Notes: generated by a model not told the origin, from the sequence alone. A stretch of 64,000 nt of DNA from Streptomyces cinnamoneus (GCF_014650495.1 NZ_BMVB01000001.1:437347-501346); one strand, 5' to 3'; shown: positions 50,021 to 58,984, counted from the first letter of the stretch. Translations and numbers: made by a program.

Positions 50021-51688
50021 GTGAGATGGGCAGTGGCGCAGACGGGTGACGGGGGCGTCCGGCTCTGTCCGGTCGACGGGCAGGGGCGGCCGGCCGGGCC
50101 CGTCGTGGCCGAGCGGAGCCTCGCGGACGCGGTGCGGGCCCGGCCCGAGGCCGGGCGGTGGGTCTGGCGGTCCACGGCACAGACGTACGGGCAGCTGCTC
50201 GCGGCGGGCGTCCGCGTCGAGCGGTGCTACGACGTGGAGGCCGCCGAGACGCTGCTCATCGGCCATGAGCAGGGGCAGTCGGGTCAGCCCCGGTCGCTCG
50301 CCGCCGCGTGGGCCCGGCTGCACGGGCTGCCGGTGCCGGCGGATCCGCCCGCGCGGGCGGCCGGCGGCCAGCCCTCGCTCTTCGAGCCGGGGCCGGTGCC
50401 CCTCCCGCCGGGCACCGACGAGCTGGAGGCCCTGCTGCAGGTGTACGCCGCCCAGCAGTCCCGCACCGAGGCCACGGCGTACCCCGGCCGCATGCGGCTG
50501 CTGACCGCCGCGGAGTCGGCGGGCACGCTCGTCGCGGCCGAGATGGGACGGGCGGGCGTGCCGTGGCGCGCGGACGTGCACCGGGCGCTGCTGACCGAGC
50601 TGCTGGGGGAGCGCTACCCGGGCGGCCAGGAGACGCGGCGCCTGGCGGAGCTGGCCGAGGAGGTCTCGCAGGCGTTCGGCGTGCGCGTACGGCCCGACCT
50701 GCCGGCCGACATCGTCCGGGCCTTCGCGCGCGAGGGCATCGCCCTGTCCTCGACGCGCGCCTGGGAGCTGCGCGGCATCGACCACCCCGCCGTGCCGGCG
50801 CTGCTGGAGTACAAGAAGCTCTACCGCCTGCACACCGCCCACGGCTGGGCCTGGCTGCAGTCCTGGGTGCGCGACGGGCGCTTTCGCCCCGAGTACCAGC
50901 CGGCCGGCACGGTCACCGGCCGCTGGACCACCAACGGGGGCGGCGCCCTGCAGATCCCCAAGGTCGTCCGGCGGGCGGTCGTCGCCGACCCGGGCTGGTG
51001 CCTGGTCGTCGCGGACGCCGACCAGATGGAGCCGCGCGTCCTGGCCGCGATCTCCCGCGACCCCGGCCTGATGGACGTCGCCGGCAGCGGCCGCGATCTG
51101 TACGGCGATCTCGCCGAGCGGGTCTTCGGGGGCGACCGCGACCGTGCCAAGCTCGCCGTGCTCGGCGCCGTCTACGGCCAGACGTCGGGCGACGGCCTCA
51201 AGCACATGGCGGACCTGCGCCGCCGCTTCCCCCGGGCGATCGCCTGCGTGGACGACGCGGCCCGCGCGGGCGAGGAGGGCCGTCTCGTGCGGACGTGGCT
51301 CGGCCGCACGTGCCCGCCGTCGGCCGCCGGCCACGACGAGGAGGCGGGCCTGCCCCAGGAGACGGAGCCCGCCTCCTGGGGGAGTTCGGCGAGCGCGCGG
51401 GCGCGGGGCCGGTTCACGCGCAACTTCGTCGTGCAGGGCAGCGCGGCCGACTGGGCACTGCTCGTACTCGCCGCGGTGCGGCAGGCGATCGCCGGCCTCC
51501 GCGCGGAGCTGGTCTTCTTCCAGCACGACGAGGTCATCGTGCACTGCCCGCGCGAGGAGGCGGCCGACGTGGTGGAGGCAGTCCGCGCGGCCGGGGACCG
51601 TGCCGGGCGCCTCGCCTTCGGCGAGACGCCCGTACGGTTCCCGTTCACCACGGCGGTGGTGGAGTGCTACGCGGAGGCGAAGGCGTAA
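50021..51688 (+). CDS. Bifunctional 3'-5' exonuclease/family A DNA polymerase
   Basis: Encodes 555 residues from GTG. The N-terminal about 170 residues are a diverged exonuclease-like domain. The polymerase has motif A VVADADQMEPRVLAAISRD (instead of DYSQIELR), O-helix RDRAKLAVLGAVYGQTSGDG with Val/Leu replacing the usual Asn-Phe, and motif C FFQHDEVIVHCP. Template site TGRWTTNGGGALQIPK is intact. A conserved accessory polymerase of Streptomyces, distinct from PolA; role in repair is inferred. It ends in a palindrome at 51682-51697. Confidence 0.9.
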   Translation: MRWAVAQTGDGGVRLCPVDGQGRPAGPVVAERSLADAVRARPEAGRWVWRSTAQTYGQLLAAGVRVERCYDVEAAETLLIGHEQGQSGQPRSLAAAWARLHGLPVPADPPARAAGGQPSLFEPGPVPLPPGTDELEALLQVYAAQQSRTEATAYPGRMRLLTAAESAGTLVAAEMGRAGVPWRADVHRALLTELLGERYPGGQETRRLAELAEEVSQAFGVRVRPDLPADIVRAFAREGIALSSTRAWELRGIDHPAVPALLEYKKLYRLHTAHGWAWLQSWVRDGRFRPEYQPAGTVTGRWTTNGGGALQIPKVVRRAVVADPGWCLVVADADQMEPRVLAAISRDPGLMDVAGSGRDLYGDLAERVFGGDRDRAKLAVLGAVYGQTSGDGLKHMADLRRRFPRAIACVDDAARAGEEGRLVRTWLGRTCPPSAAGHDEEAGLPQETEPASWGSSASARARGRFTRNFVVQGSAADWALLVLAAVRQAIAGLRAELVFFQHDEVIVHCPREEAADVVEAVRAAGDRAGRLAFGETPVRFPFTTAVVECYAEAKA

Positions 51689-51697
51689 CGTTACGCC
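51682..51697. terminator. 16-bp palindrome over the polymerase stop codon
   Basis: GGCGTAAC followed directly by GTTACGCC is a perfect palindrome containing the TAA stop. It lies between converging genes and could terminate transcription or bind a protein. Confidence 0.35.
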
Positions 51698-51737
51698 GGC
51701 CTGTCGGGCCGCCGGCCCGGCCCGGCCTGTGCCCGGC

Positions 51738-53282
51738 TCAGGCGATGCCGGCGGGCTCCGCGGTGCGGCGCAGCGCGTTCTTGTCGGGCTTGCCGGCCTC
51801 GGTCAGCGGCAGGGCGTCGGCGAAGGAGATGCGCGCGGGCTCGTACATCGCCCCCCGCTCCGTGCGCACCAGGTCGCGCAGCTGCTCTTCGTCCACGCCG
51901 CTGCCGGGCCGGGACACCACGACGGCGTGGACCTGCTCCATGCGGTCGGCGTCGCGGACACCGAAGACGGCGCTCTGCAGCACCTCGGGGTGGGAGTTCA
52001 GCAGGTCCTCCAGCTCGGACGTGTAGACGTGGCCGCCCACCACGATGATCATGTCCTTGAGCCGGTCGACGACCGTCAGGTACCCCTCCTCGTCGAGGAA
52101 TCCGACGTCACCGGTGTGCAGCCAGCCGTCGCGCAGCACCTCGGCGGTCAGTTCGGGCTGCTTCCAGTAGCCCTGCATCAGGTGCGGCGAGCGCACGCAG
52201 ATCTCGCCGTGCTCGCCGTCGGGCACCGTGCGGCCCGAGGTGTCGCGGACGGCCACCTCGACGCCGGGCAGCACCTTCCCCGCCGACCGCAGCCGCTCCG
52301 GACGCCCAAGGTCGTGCTCCTCGGCCGCCAGCACGCTGATCCCGCCGGCCTCGCTCTGCCCGTAGAACTGCACGAGCACCGGGCCCAGCCGGCGCACCGC
52401 GTCGGCGATGCGGGCCGGTGACGCCTGGCAGCCGCCGTACATGAGGGAGCGCAGGCTGGAGGTGTCGGTGCGGGCGGCGTCGGGGTGGTCCAGCAGGCGG
52501 TACAGCAGGGGAGGCAGGAGGAAGGTGTCGGTGATGCGCTCGCGCTCGATGGCGGCGAGCACGGCCGCGGGCTCGAAGTCCTCCAGCAGCACCACGATGC
52601 CACCCAGGCGGAGGGTGACGTCGGTGAACAGGCCGGCGATGTGGGCGAGCGTGGTGCACACCAGCTGGCGCCGCGGCTCGTCCTCCTGTGCGTCCGGCGT
52701 CGAGAGACTGAGGCCGTCGACCTGCTCGAAGGAGGTGCAGATCCCCTTCGGGTGGCCGGTGGTGCCGCCGGTGTGGCGGATGCTGCACACGTCCTGCGGC
52801 CGGGCCCGGCCCGGCACCGGGGCGTCGGACTGCGCGGCGGCCAGGTCCAGCAGGTCGGTGCCGGTGTCCGTGGGGCCGAGCACGAGGACGGACTCCACCG
52901 GCGCCTGCGCGGTGATCTCGGCGGCGCGGCCGGCCCAGCGCGGGTCGACGACGAGGGCGCGCGTCTCGACGTCGCGGACGATCGCGGCCTGGGCATCGGC
53001 CGACAGCTTGTTGTAGAGGTGGTTGACGCTGCAGCCGATGAGGTTCGCCGCGTAGCGGGCGGCGACGATCTCCGGCAGGTTGCCGCTCAGCAGGGTGACG
53101 GTCTGCCCGGGGCCGAGACCGATCCCGGTGAGGGCGCGTGCCATCCGGTAGACGAGCGCGCGGAACTCGCCGCCGGTGACGCGGCGTTCCTGATGGACTA
53201 ACACCTCCCGCCCGGGGGCGGTCTCCAGGACGTCCAGGGTGGCTTCGACGTACGTGCGGAAGGGGTTCGTGGCGGCGTGCAT
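51738..53282 (-). CDS. Fatty-acid/aryl CoA ligase (AMP-binding)
   Basis: Encodes 514 residues from ATG 53282. ANL-superfamily motifs: HTGGTTGHPKG (ATP loop), FYGQSEAGGIS, LHTGDVGFLDEEGYL, DRLKDMIIVVGGHVYTSELED, and the C-terminal catalytic Lys region LPLTEAGKPDKNAL. Converts an acid to acyl-CoA via acyl-AMP. Substrate unknown. A consensus-like promoter and a palindrome lie in its 5' region, suggesting a regulated single gene. Confidence 0.9.
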   Translation of the reverse strand: MHAATNPFRTYVEATLDVLETAPGREVLVHQERRVTGGEFRALVYRMARALTGIGLGPGQTVTLLSGNLPEIVAARYAANLIGCSVNHLYNKLSADAQAAIVRDVETRALVVDPRWAGRAAEITAQAPVESVLVLGPTDTGTDLLDLAAAQSDAPVPGRARPQDVCSIRHTGGTTGHPKGICTSFEQVDGLSLSTPDAQEDEPRRQLVCTTLAHIAGLFTDVTLRLGGIVVLLEDFEPAAVLAAIERERITDTFLLPPLLYRLLDHPDAARTDTSSLRSLMYGGCQASPARIADAVRRLGPVLVQFYGQSEAGGISVLAAEEHDLGRPERLRSAGKVLPGVEVAVRDTSGRTVPDGEHGEICVRSPHLMQGYWKQPELTAEVLRDGWLHTGDVGFLDEEGYLTVVDRLKDMIIVVGGHVYTSELEDLLNSHPEVLQSAVFGVRDADRMEQVHAVVVSRPGSGVDEEQLRDLVRTERGAMYEPARISFADALPLTEAGKPDKNALRRTAEPAGIA

Positions 53283-53308
53283 GGGGGTGCTTCCTTCTGC
53301 CGGGGTGA

Positions 53309-53323
53309 GAGCGCTGAGCGCTC
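53309..53323. promoter_or_regulatory. Palindromic operator candidate GAGCGC-TGA-GCGCTC
   Basis: A perfect 6-bp inverted repeat with a 3-bp spacer lies in the leader of the acyl-CoA ligase gene, starting about 19 bases downstream of the -10 hexamer. The position suits a roadblock-type repressor site. Confidence 0.45.
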
Positions 53324-53341
53324 CTTTGGTTACCTTGGGCA

Positions 53342-53371
53342 ATTATATGGAGGATGCACCTATCTGATCAA
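53342..53371 (-). promoter_or_regulatory. Consensus-like promoter of the acyl-CoA ligase gene
   Basis: On the minus strand TTGATC (53371-53366), an 18-bp spacer, then TATAAT (53347-53342) give a near-perfect housekeeping promoter, rare in such GC-rich DNA. It lies 59 bases before the ATG at 53282. Confidence 0.65.
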
Positions 53372-53415
53372 CGGGCCCTGTCTGCCCCTCGTGCCGTCGG
53401 CGCAGCAGCCCCGCC

Positions 53416-54090
53416 TCAGCGCAGGAGCTCCGCCGCCACACCGAGGTCCGAGACCAGTCCCGCGTACGCGGCGGCCCGCTCGGCCTCGTCGGCGCGCAGC
53501 ACGGCCGAGGGGTGGACGGTCGCCACCAGCATGCCCTCCGCGGCCGCTTCGCCGTCGAACACCGGCAGGGGGAGCGCCACGCCGCGTCGCTCGCCCACCC
53601 GGAACGACGAGCCCAGCAGCGACTTGCCCGCCGTGGCGCCCAGCGTCACCACCACCTCCGGCGCGATCTGCCGCAGTTCGGCCAGCAGCCAGGGTCTGCA
53701 GGCGCTGATCTCCCGCAGGTTCGGGGCCTTGTGGATGCGTCGCTTCCCCCGCGCCGCCTGCTCGAACTTGAAGTGTTTGACAGCGTTGGTGACGTACGCC
53801 TCGGCCGGATCGATCCCGGCCTCGCCGAGCGCCCGCGTCAGCACGCCCCCGGCCGGGCCCACGAACGGCCTGCCCTGCCGGTCCTCCTGGTCGCCCGGTT
53901 GCTCTCCCACGAGCACGACGCGCGCCGAAGCCCGGCCGTCGCCGAACACCGTCTGCGTCGCCTCCCGGTACAGGGGGCAGCCCCGGCAGCCCGCGGCCGC
54001 GTCGCGCAGCGCCCTCAGGCCGCCGCGGCCGGGGACGAACGGGGCCGCGTCGTACCCTTCCCCGCCGTTCGGCCGGGGCCCTTGCGCCAC
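53416..54090 (-). CDS. udgX: Uracil-DNA glycosylase of the UdgX type
   Basis: Encodes 224 residues from GTG 54090, with GGAGGAG upstream; a GTG at 54135 is the alternative. Fe-S glycosylase motifs: CRGCPLYREATQ, motif A GEQPGDQEDRQGRPFVGPAG, and motif B HPSAVLR. Between them lies the UdgX-specific R-loop RGKRRIHKAP, whose His forms a covalent bond to DNA after uracil removal in characterised UdgX. Four Cys for the 4Fe-4S cluster appear to be present. It follows the hydrophobic microprotein gene on the same strand. Confidence 0.88.
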   Translation of the reverse strand: MAQGPRPNGGEGYDAAPFVPGRGGLRALRDAAAGCRGCPLYREATQTVFGDGRASARVVLVGEQPGDQEDRQGRPFVGPAGGVLTRALGEAGIDPAEAYVTNAVKHFKFEQAARGKRRIHKAPNLREISACRPWLLAELRQIAPEVVVTLGATAGKSLLGSSFRVGERRGVALPLPVFDGEAAAEGMLVATVHPSAVLRADEAERAAAYAGLVSDLGVAAELLR

Positions 54091-54135
54091 ATCTCCTCCA
54101 GGACGGTCGGCACCGTCAGGTGCGGTACGGCGCAC

Positions 54136-54291
54136 CTACCACCGGTACCAACGGCCTCCGCCGGAGCGCATGACGAAGCCCAGCAGCCACACGATCAGCA
54201 GGATGATCGCGATCCACCACAACGCCTTCAGCGCGAAGCCGAAGCCGAAGAAGATGAGGACGAGGAGAAGAACGAGGAGCAGTGGAAGCAC
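54136..54291 (-). CDS. Hydrophobic membrane microprotein
   Basis: Encodes 51 residues from GTG 54291, with GGGAGG eight bases upstream. Two helices (VLPLLLVLLLVLIFFGFGFA and WWIAIILLIVWLLGFVM) end in RSGGGRWYRW. It is a paralogue of the product at 29873-30049, sharing the WW, GFVMRS and GRWYRW signatures. Its stop lies close to the UdgX start region. Function unknown. Confidence 0.72.
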   Translation of the reverse strand: MLPLLLVLLLVLIFFGFGFALKALWWIAIILLIVWLLGFVMRSGGGRWYRW

Positions 54292-54409
54292 GGAGAACAC
54301 CTCCCGGAACGGACTGCCCGCGCACGGGCAGCGTGCTGTACCTCCAGTGTCGCTCCCATGGCCGTACCTCGCCCGTCCGGACGGTGCGGGCCCGGGCCGC
54401 GGCCCCGGG

Positions 54410-55369
54410 TCAGCGCCCGGCGAAGCCGTCCAGCGCCTCGCGCACCCGGGCCCGCGTCGAGCCGCCGCCCTTGTGTCCCGCGTCGTCGACGACGATCAGC
54501 CGCGCGTCCGGCCAGGCCCGGGCGAGGTCCCAGGCGGTGTCGAGCGGGCTGCTCAGGTCGAGACGGCCGTGGATCAGCACGCCCGGGATCCCGGCCAGCC
54601 GTCCGGCGTCGCGCAACAGTGCGCCCTCCTCCAGCCACGCCCCGTGAGCGAAGTAGTGCGAGGCGATCCGGACCAGCGCCAGCCGTGCCGCGGCGGGCCG
54701 TCCGCCGTAGGGGTCGGGCGCCCCGCCGGGTTCGAGGGAGAGCACCGCGTCCTCCCAGGCGCACCAGTCGGCGGCCGCCCTCGCCCGTACTCCCGGGTCG
54801 GGGTCCTCCATCAGCCGCGCGTAGGCGCCGACCGGGTCCCCGTCGCGGCCCACCCCGGGCACCCCGGCCAGGAAGCGTTCCCACTGCTCGGGGAAGAACC
54901 GGCCGACGCCCCGGTAGAGCCAGTCGATCTCCGAGCGCCGGGTCGTGGTGACGCCGGGGATGACGATCTCCGACACGCGCTCCGGGTGGCGCTCGGCGTA
55001 GGCGAGGATCAGCGTGGAGCCCCACGAGCCGCCGAACAGCAGCCAGCGCTCGATGCCCAGATGCTCCCGCAGGCGCTCCATGTCGTCGAGCAGGTGGCCG
55101 GTGGTGTTGTGGCGCATGTCGGCGGCGGGGTCGCCGGCGTGCGGCGTGCTGCGCCCGCAGCCGCGCTGGTCGAAGAGGACGATCCGGTACCGCCGGGGGT
55201 CGAAGGGCCGGCGGGCCCCGGGCGTGCACCCCGAGCCCGGCCCGCCGTGGACGACGAGCGCCGGCTTGCCCTCCGGGTTGCCGCAGACCTCCCAGTGGAC
55301 GAGGTTGCCGTCCCCCACGTCGAGCATCCCCTCGGCGTAGGGGTGCAGGGGCGGGTGGAGCTCGCTCAT
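54410..55369 (-). CDS. pip: Proline iminopeptidase
   Basis: Encodes 319 residues, alpha/beta hydrolase. Signatures: VVHGGPGSGCTPG, FDQRGCGRS, nucleophile in LFGGSWGSTLILAYA, Asp in IHGRLDLSSPLD, and His in VVDDAGHKG. Removes N-terminal proline from peptides in the cytoplasm. The tail is Arg/Gly-rich. Likely its own transcript. Confidence 0.92.
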   Translation of the reverse strand: MSELHPPLHPYAEGMLDVGDGNLVHWEVCGNPEGKPALVVHGGPGSGCTPGARRPFDPRRYRIVLFDQRGCGRSTPHAGDPAADMRHNTTGHLLDDMERLREHLGIERWLLFGGSWGSTLILAYAERHPERVSEIVIPGVTTTRRSEIDWLYRGVGRFFPEQWERFLAGVPGVGRDGDPVGAYARLMEDPDPGVRARAAADWCAWEDAVLSLEPGGAPDPYGGRPAAARLALVRIASHYFAHGAWLEEGALLRDAGRLAGIPGVLIHGRLDLSSPLDTAWDLARAWPDARLIVVDDAGHKGGGSTRARVREALDGFAGR

Positions 55370-55424
55370 CGCGGAGGCTTCTCCTCGGGCAGGTGCGTGC
55401 GTGCGCAGTGTCGGTGACGGAGGG

Positions 55425-55958
55425 TCAGGAAGCGGGGACCGTCCCCATGAGGGCGGCGAACGACACCGGGTCGGCGTCGAAGCCCCGGACGGTGTGGTGG
55501 AACTCCCAGCCGCCGGAGCCGTTCCGCCGGAACTCCGCGACCGTCGCGGCCGTCGCCTCCGCCACCCCGGCGAGGTCGTCCGTCGCCAGCTCGGTGTACC
55601 CCGAGCGCACCCGGACGCCGGTGCCGGCGACGTCGCCGAACGTCAGCCGGCCGTGGGTCTGCTGGACGACCACGCCGACGACGACCCTGACGAACGTGGG
55701 CGCCAGCCGGTCCAGTTCGAAGCTCATCACCTCGTCGAAGCCCAGGCCCTGACCGGTCCGGCTGTCCCGGTCGAGCGTGATCGTCCCGTCGGGGGAGCGG
55801 CTGTCGAAGTGCACGAGGTAGGCGGGCTCGCCGTACGGCGCGTCGGCGCCGTACGTCGCGGCGATGAGGTCGAGGTCGTGGGGCGGCCGTCCCGGAGGGC
55901 TCGGGTCCCACTTGATCGCCACTTCGACCTTCTCGATCCCCTTGTACGGACTGCTCAT
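55425..55958 (-). CDS. TerD-family stress protein
   Basis: Encodes 177 residues from ATG 55958, with GGGGAG upstream. Features DLDLIAATYGADAPYGEPAYLVHFDSRS and DEVMSFELDRLAPTFVRVVVGVVV, the Asp-rich calcium-binding TerD fold. Linked to tellurite and general stress responses. It starts with SPYKGIEKVEVAIKWDPSP, a family-typical N-terminus. Divergent from the serine hydrolase. Confidence 0.88.
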   Translation of the reverse strand: MSSPYKGIEKVEVAIKWDPSPPGRPPHDLDLIAATYGADAPYGEPAYLVHFDSRSPDGTITLDRDSRTGQGLGFDEVMSFELDRLAPTFVRVVVGVVVQQTHGRLTFGDVAGTGVRVRSGYTELATDDLAGVAEATAATVAEFRRNGSGGWEFHHTVRGFDADPVSFAALMGTVPAS

Positions 55959-56089
55959 TGGGCTCCCCTTCCCATCGCGCGCCGGGCACCCATGGTGCCA
56001 CGCCCGCCGCAGCGGGGAACCCGTCCTTGCGAGGACCGCTTCGATGCTGGCCGAAGGCGGGTGACCCCGTGCCGCCGGCACTCCACTAT

Positions 56090-56132
56090 CCGGAGGGAGT
56101 CCCCCAAGACCGCCGGTCGGGACTCCTTCCGG
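56090..56132 (+). promoter_or_regulatory. Leader hairpin abutting the ribosome-binding site
   Basis: A 14-bp stem (56090-56103 and 56119-56132, one G-U pair) with a 15-base loop ends at the ribosome-binding site GGGAGGAG (56131-56138) of the TTG-start serine hydrolase. It could attenuate translation or mark the transcript start region. Confidence 0.45.
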
Positions 56133-56144
56133 GAGGAGAGAGCC

Positions 56145-57023
56145 TTGCAGATCCGCTTCGTACCGGCCCTCGGGGTCACGGCAGTCGTCGCACTGGCCGC
56201 CCTCACCCTGTGCGCGGCGCCCCCGGCCGGGGCCGAGCCGCAGGGCGGGCCGCAGGACGCCCGGGTGCCGGCCGGAGTGACCGCGGGCCTCGCGGTCTAC
56301 GACCGGCAGACCGGCGCCTTCACCGAAGAGCTCAACACCCGCACGCGCTTCCGCTCCGCGTCGGTGGTCAAGCTGTTGATCGCGCTCGACCACCTCTGGC
56401 ACCGCGGACCGGGCTACGAGCTACCCGCCGACGACCGCGAACGCCTCGGCCTCATGCTGCGCAGCAGCGACGACGACGCGGCCAGTCACTACTGGACGCA
56501 CAACGGCGGCAGCGCGATCGTCGAGCGGATGGTGGCGCGGCTCCGCCTCGCCGACACCGTTCCCCCGCCGTCCTCCCACCCCGGCCACTGGGGTTACACG
56601 GGCCTGACGGCCGCGGACACCGTCAGGATCTACCGCTACCTCCTCGAAGAGGCGCCGGCGCCCGTGCGCGAGGTCGTCATGGGCGAGCTGCACCGGGCCA
56701 CGCGCCACGGCACGGACGGCTTCGACCAGGGCTTCGGCACGGCGGCGGCGTTCGAGCGCCCCTGGGCCGTCAAACAGGGCTGGTCCGGCTTCCGTCCCGA
56801 CGGCAGCGCGGAGCCCCCTCGCCCCCGGGGCCGCACGGGCGGGGGCGTGGACCTCTCACGGCCCGCCCTGCACACCACCGGCACGGTGGGCGAGGGGGAC
56901 CGCACGATAGTCGCCGTCCTCACCCTGCACCCGCAGGGCACCCCCTACCGCGAGGCGTACTCCGCGCTGGGCCGGCTGACCCGGGCGCTCGACGTGCCCG
57001 GGGCCGTCCGCACCCGCGGCTGA
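56145..57023 (+). CDS. Secreted serine hydrolase (class A beta-lactamase/penicillin-binding fold)
   Basis: Encodes 292 residues from a rare TTG start, chosen because GGGAGGAG lies six bases upstream and the signal peptide begins there (QIRFVPALGVTAVVALAALTLCAAPPAGA). Catalytic SxxK in ASVVKLLIALD (about residue 67), SSDDDAASHYW in the SDN position, and a KQGWSG motif replacing KTG. Likely an extracellular D,D-peptidase or beta-lactamase-like enzyme; antibiotic hydrolysis is not implied. A leader hairpin precedes it. Confidence 0.82.
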   Translation: MQIRFVPALGVTAVVALAALTLCAAPPAGAEPQGGPQDARVPAGVTAGLAVYDRQTGAFTEELNTRTRFRSASVVKLLIALDHLWHRGPGYELPADDRERLGLMLRSSDDDAASHYWTHNGGSAIVERMVARLRLADTVPPPSSHPGHWGYTGLTAADTVRIYRYLLEEAPAPVREVVMGELHRATRHGTDGFDQGFGTAAAFERPWAVKQGWSGFRPDGSAEPPRPRGRTGGGVDLSRPALHTTGTVGEGDRTIVAVLTLHPQGTPYREAYSALGRLTRALDVPGAVRTRG

Positions 57024-57051
57024 CCCGGACCACGGCGGCCGCGGCCCGGGT

Positions 57052-58923
57052 TCAGCCGCGGGGGCGCTGCCGCCAGCCCCCGACCAGTTCGGTGCCGACG
57101 GCGAACGCCGCGACGGTGGCGATCAGGGGCTTGACGAACAGCACGTCGTCCGCCTGCCACCCCCAGACGGCGAGGGCGGTGAAGAACGGGAACATGAGCA
57201 GGCGCAGCGCCCACCAGCGCACGGGCCGGCGGCGGGTGTAGGCCGCATCGGGCGCCGCCGCGCCGGACGCGTCGGCCTTCTTCCAGTGGGCCGCGGCCTT
57301 GCGCCGGGCGACGATCCGGGCGCCGGGCAGCCCGGTGAGCGCCTCGGCCCGCGTCCCGAAGGTCTCGGGCAGGGGCGGCATGCGCAGCGCTGCGACCAGA
57401 TCGGCCTGGCGGCGCGGCGCATCGTCGTTGCCGCGCAGGAGGGCGATCAGGGGCCGGACGTCGTCGATGCCGTAGGCGCGGGCCACGGCTTCGGCGGTGG
57501 CGGTCGTCGCCTCCAGGTCCGGGACGGGGGCGGCCGGGTCCCACTGGTGCTCGGCCAGCCGGTCGCCGTTGTGGACGAGGGTGAAGCCCCGCCGGTCGCC
57601 GGAGCGGTGCAGGACGAGGGCCGTCCACCGCTCGCGCGTGGTGAAGATGCCCGCCGCGCTGACGAGCCGGTCCCGGGTCATCAGCGAGCCGCGGCGGGCG
57701 GGGTCGGGGTCGAGGGCCACCTCGACCAGGGTGTGCCAGCCGTTGGCGCCGGTGGCCAGGCGCAGCGGTGTGCTGTTGGCGGAGGTGGCCTCGGCGACGG
57801 TGTCGAGCGTCGCGGAGACGACGGCGAGGGAGCAGTGCTCCGATTCCCAGGTCGGGGCGCCGGCCTGGGCGGGAAGGGCGACGGGCTGCGGGGGACGCCC
57901 GAAGAGGGGGGTGTTCATGGCGACCTGGATCCGCACGCCGGTGCGGAAGTCCAGGAACTGCTCGCGCGCGTCGCCGAGGTAGGCCCAGGGGAATGCGGTG
58001 GCGTGCACGCCGATGGCCCGGAACTGCTCCAGCGCATCGGCCCAGCGGCCGGCCCGCGCGAGCATCAGGGCGAGGTGGTTGCGCACCGCGGCGATCTCCT
58101 CGTCGCCCGCCTCGTAGTGCGCGACGAGGTCGAGGGCGCGCTCGACCGCCGCGTCGATGCGGGCCGGGTCGAGGGGCCCGTCCTCGACGGCGGAGGCGAC
58201 GACCGCGTACTCGACGGCCGCCAGCAGCGGCAGGGCGTGCAGCAGGGAGCCGGGCAGGGCCTGGTCGGCGGCCTGCTCGGCGAAGGCGAACATCTCCTCG
58301 TGGGAGCCGAACCACTTCTCGCACAGGTACTGCAGGGCCGAGGCGTGGCAGCCGAAGTGGTGCGAGGAGCGGGCGGTGGCCTCCTGCCAGTAGCCGTCGA
58401 ACACCTCGCGGGGGGCCTGGCTGCCCCGCGCGTGGGTGAGGGCCACCCGCCAGGGGACGGGGTCCGTGGGGTTGAGCTCCACGGCGGCGCCGATGACGGG
58501 CACCGCGTCCTCCAGCAGCGTGAAGAAGCCGCGGAACCGGTCCTCGCTGACGTGCTCGGCCCGTGCGCTGCTGCGGATCTCCCACGCCTGGTGGATGCAC
58601 AGATCCGCCTTGACCAGCACCGCGTCCGGGTCCTCGGGCGCGGCGGAGAGCCAGGCGTCCAGCCAGCCGGGGTTGTGCAGGGCGAATTCGGCCAGCGCGG
58701 AGACGTAGGTGTTCCGGCGCTCCCACTGCATGCCGAGCCGGGTGGCCGCCAGGAGCTCGCGGGCCGGCTCGTGGTCGCCGCCGGCGGCCGCGGTCAGGGC
58801 GGCGCGCAGCGGCGCGTCCGGGGCGTCGAGGACGACGGCCTCGTCGGGCGGCAGCCCCACGCTCAGGGTGGAGGCGTGGCGGAGCATGCGCGGATAAGTG
58901 ATCAAGGAACGCGGAGAGAACAT
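57052..58923 (-). CDS. Large hypothetical protein with TPR-like repeats and C-terminal membrane helices
   Basis: Encodes 623 residues from ATG 58923. N-terminal half is alpha-helical with tetratricopeptide-like helices (LTAAAGGDHEPARELLAATR, then YVSALAEFALHNPGWLDAWLSAAPEDPDAVLVKADLCIHQAW) and a YEAGDEEIAAVRNHLALMLARAGRWADALEQF segment. The C-terminus has two hydrophobic helices (about 565-585 and 595-612). No family name assigned with confidence. AT-rich TTTTTAATAGGG just upstream may be a -10 region. Function unknown. Confidence 0.75.
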   Translation of the reverse strand: MFSPRSLITYPRMLRHASTLSVGLPPDEAVVLDAPDAPLRAALTAAAGGDHEPARELLAATRLGMQWERRNTYVSALAEFALHNPGWLDAWLSAAPEDPDAVLVKADLCIHQAWEIRSSARAEHVSEDRFRGFFTLLEDAVPVIGAAVELNPTDPVPWRVALTHARGSQAPREVFDGYWQEATARSSHHFGCHASALQYLCEKWFGSHEEMFAFAEQAADQALPGSLLHALPLLAAVEYAVVASAVEDGPLDPARIDAAVERALDLVAHYEAGDEEIAAVRNHLALMLARAGRWADALEQFRAIGVHATAFPWAYLGDAREQFLDFRTGVRIQVAMNTPLFGRPPQPVALPAQAGAPTWESEHCSLAVVSATLDTVAEATSANSTPLRLATGANGWHTLVEVALDPDPARRGSLMTRDRLVSAAGIFTTRERWTALVLHRSGDRRGFTLVHNGDRLAEHQWDPAAPVPDLEATTATAEAVARAYGIDDVRPLIALLRGNDDAPRRQADLVAALRMPPLPETFGTRAEALTGLPGARIVARRKAAAHWKKADASGAAAPDAAYTRRRPVRWWALRLLMFPFFTALAVWGWQADDVLFVKPLIATVAAFAVGTELVGGWRQRPRG

Positions 58924-58984
58924 AGGTTCCCTATTAAAAACCGTGTTCCGGCCATGGCCCAATCCCTGACGGCCCGTCGGGCGG

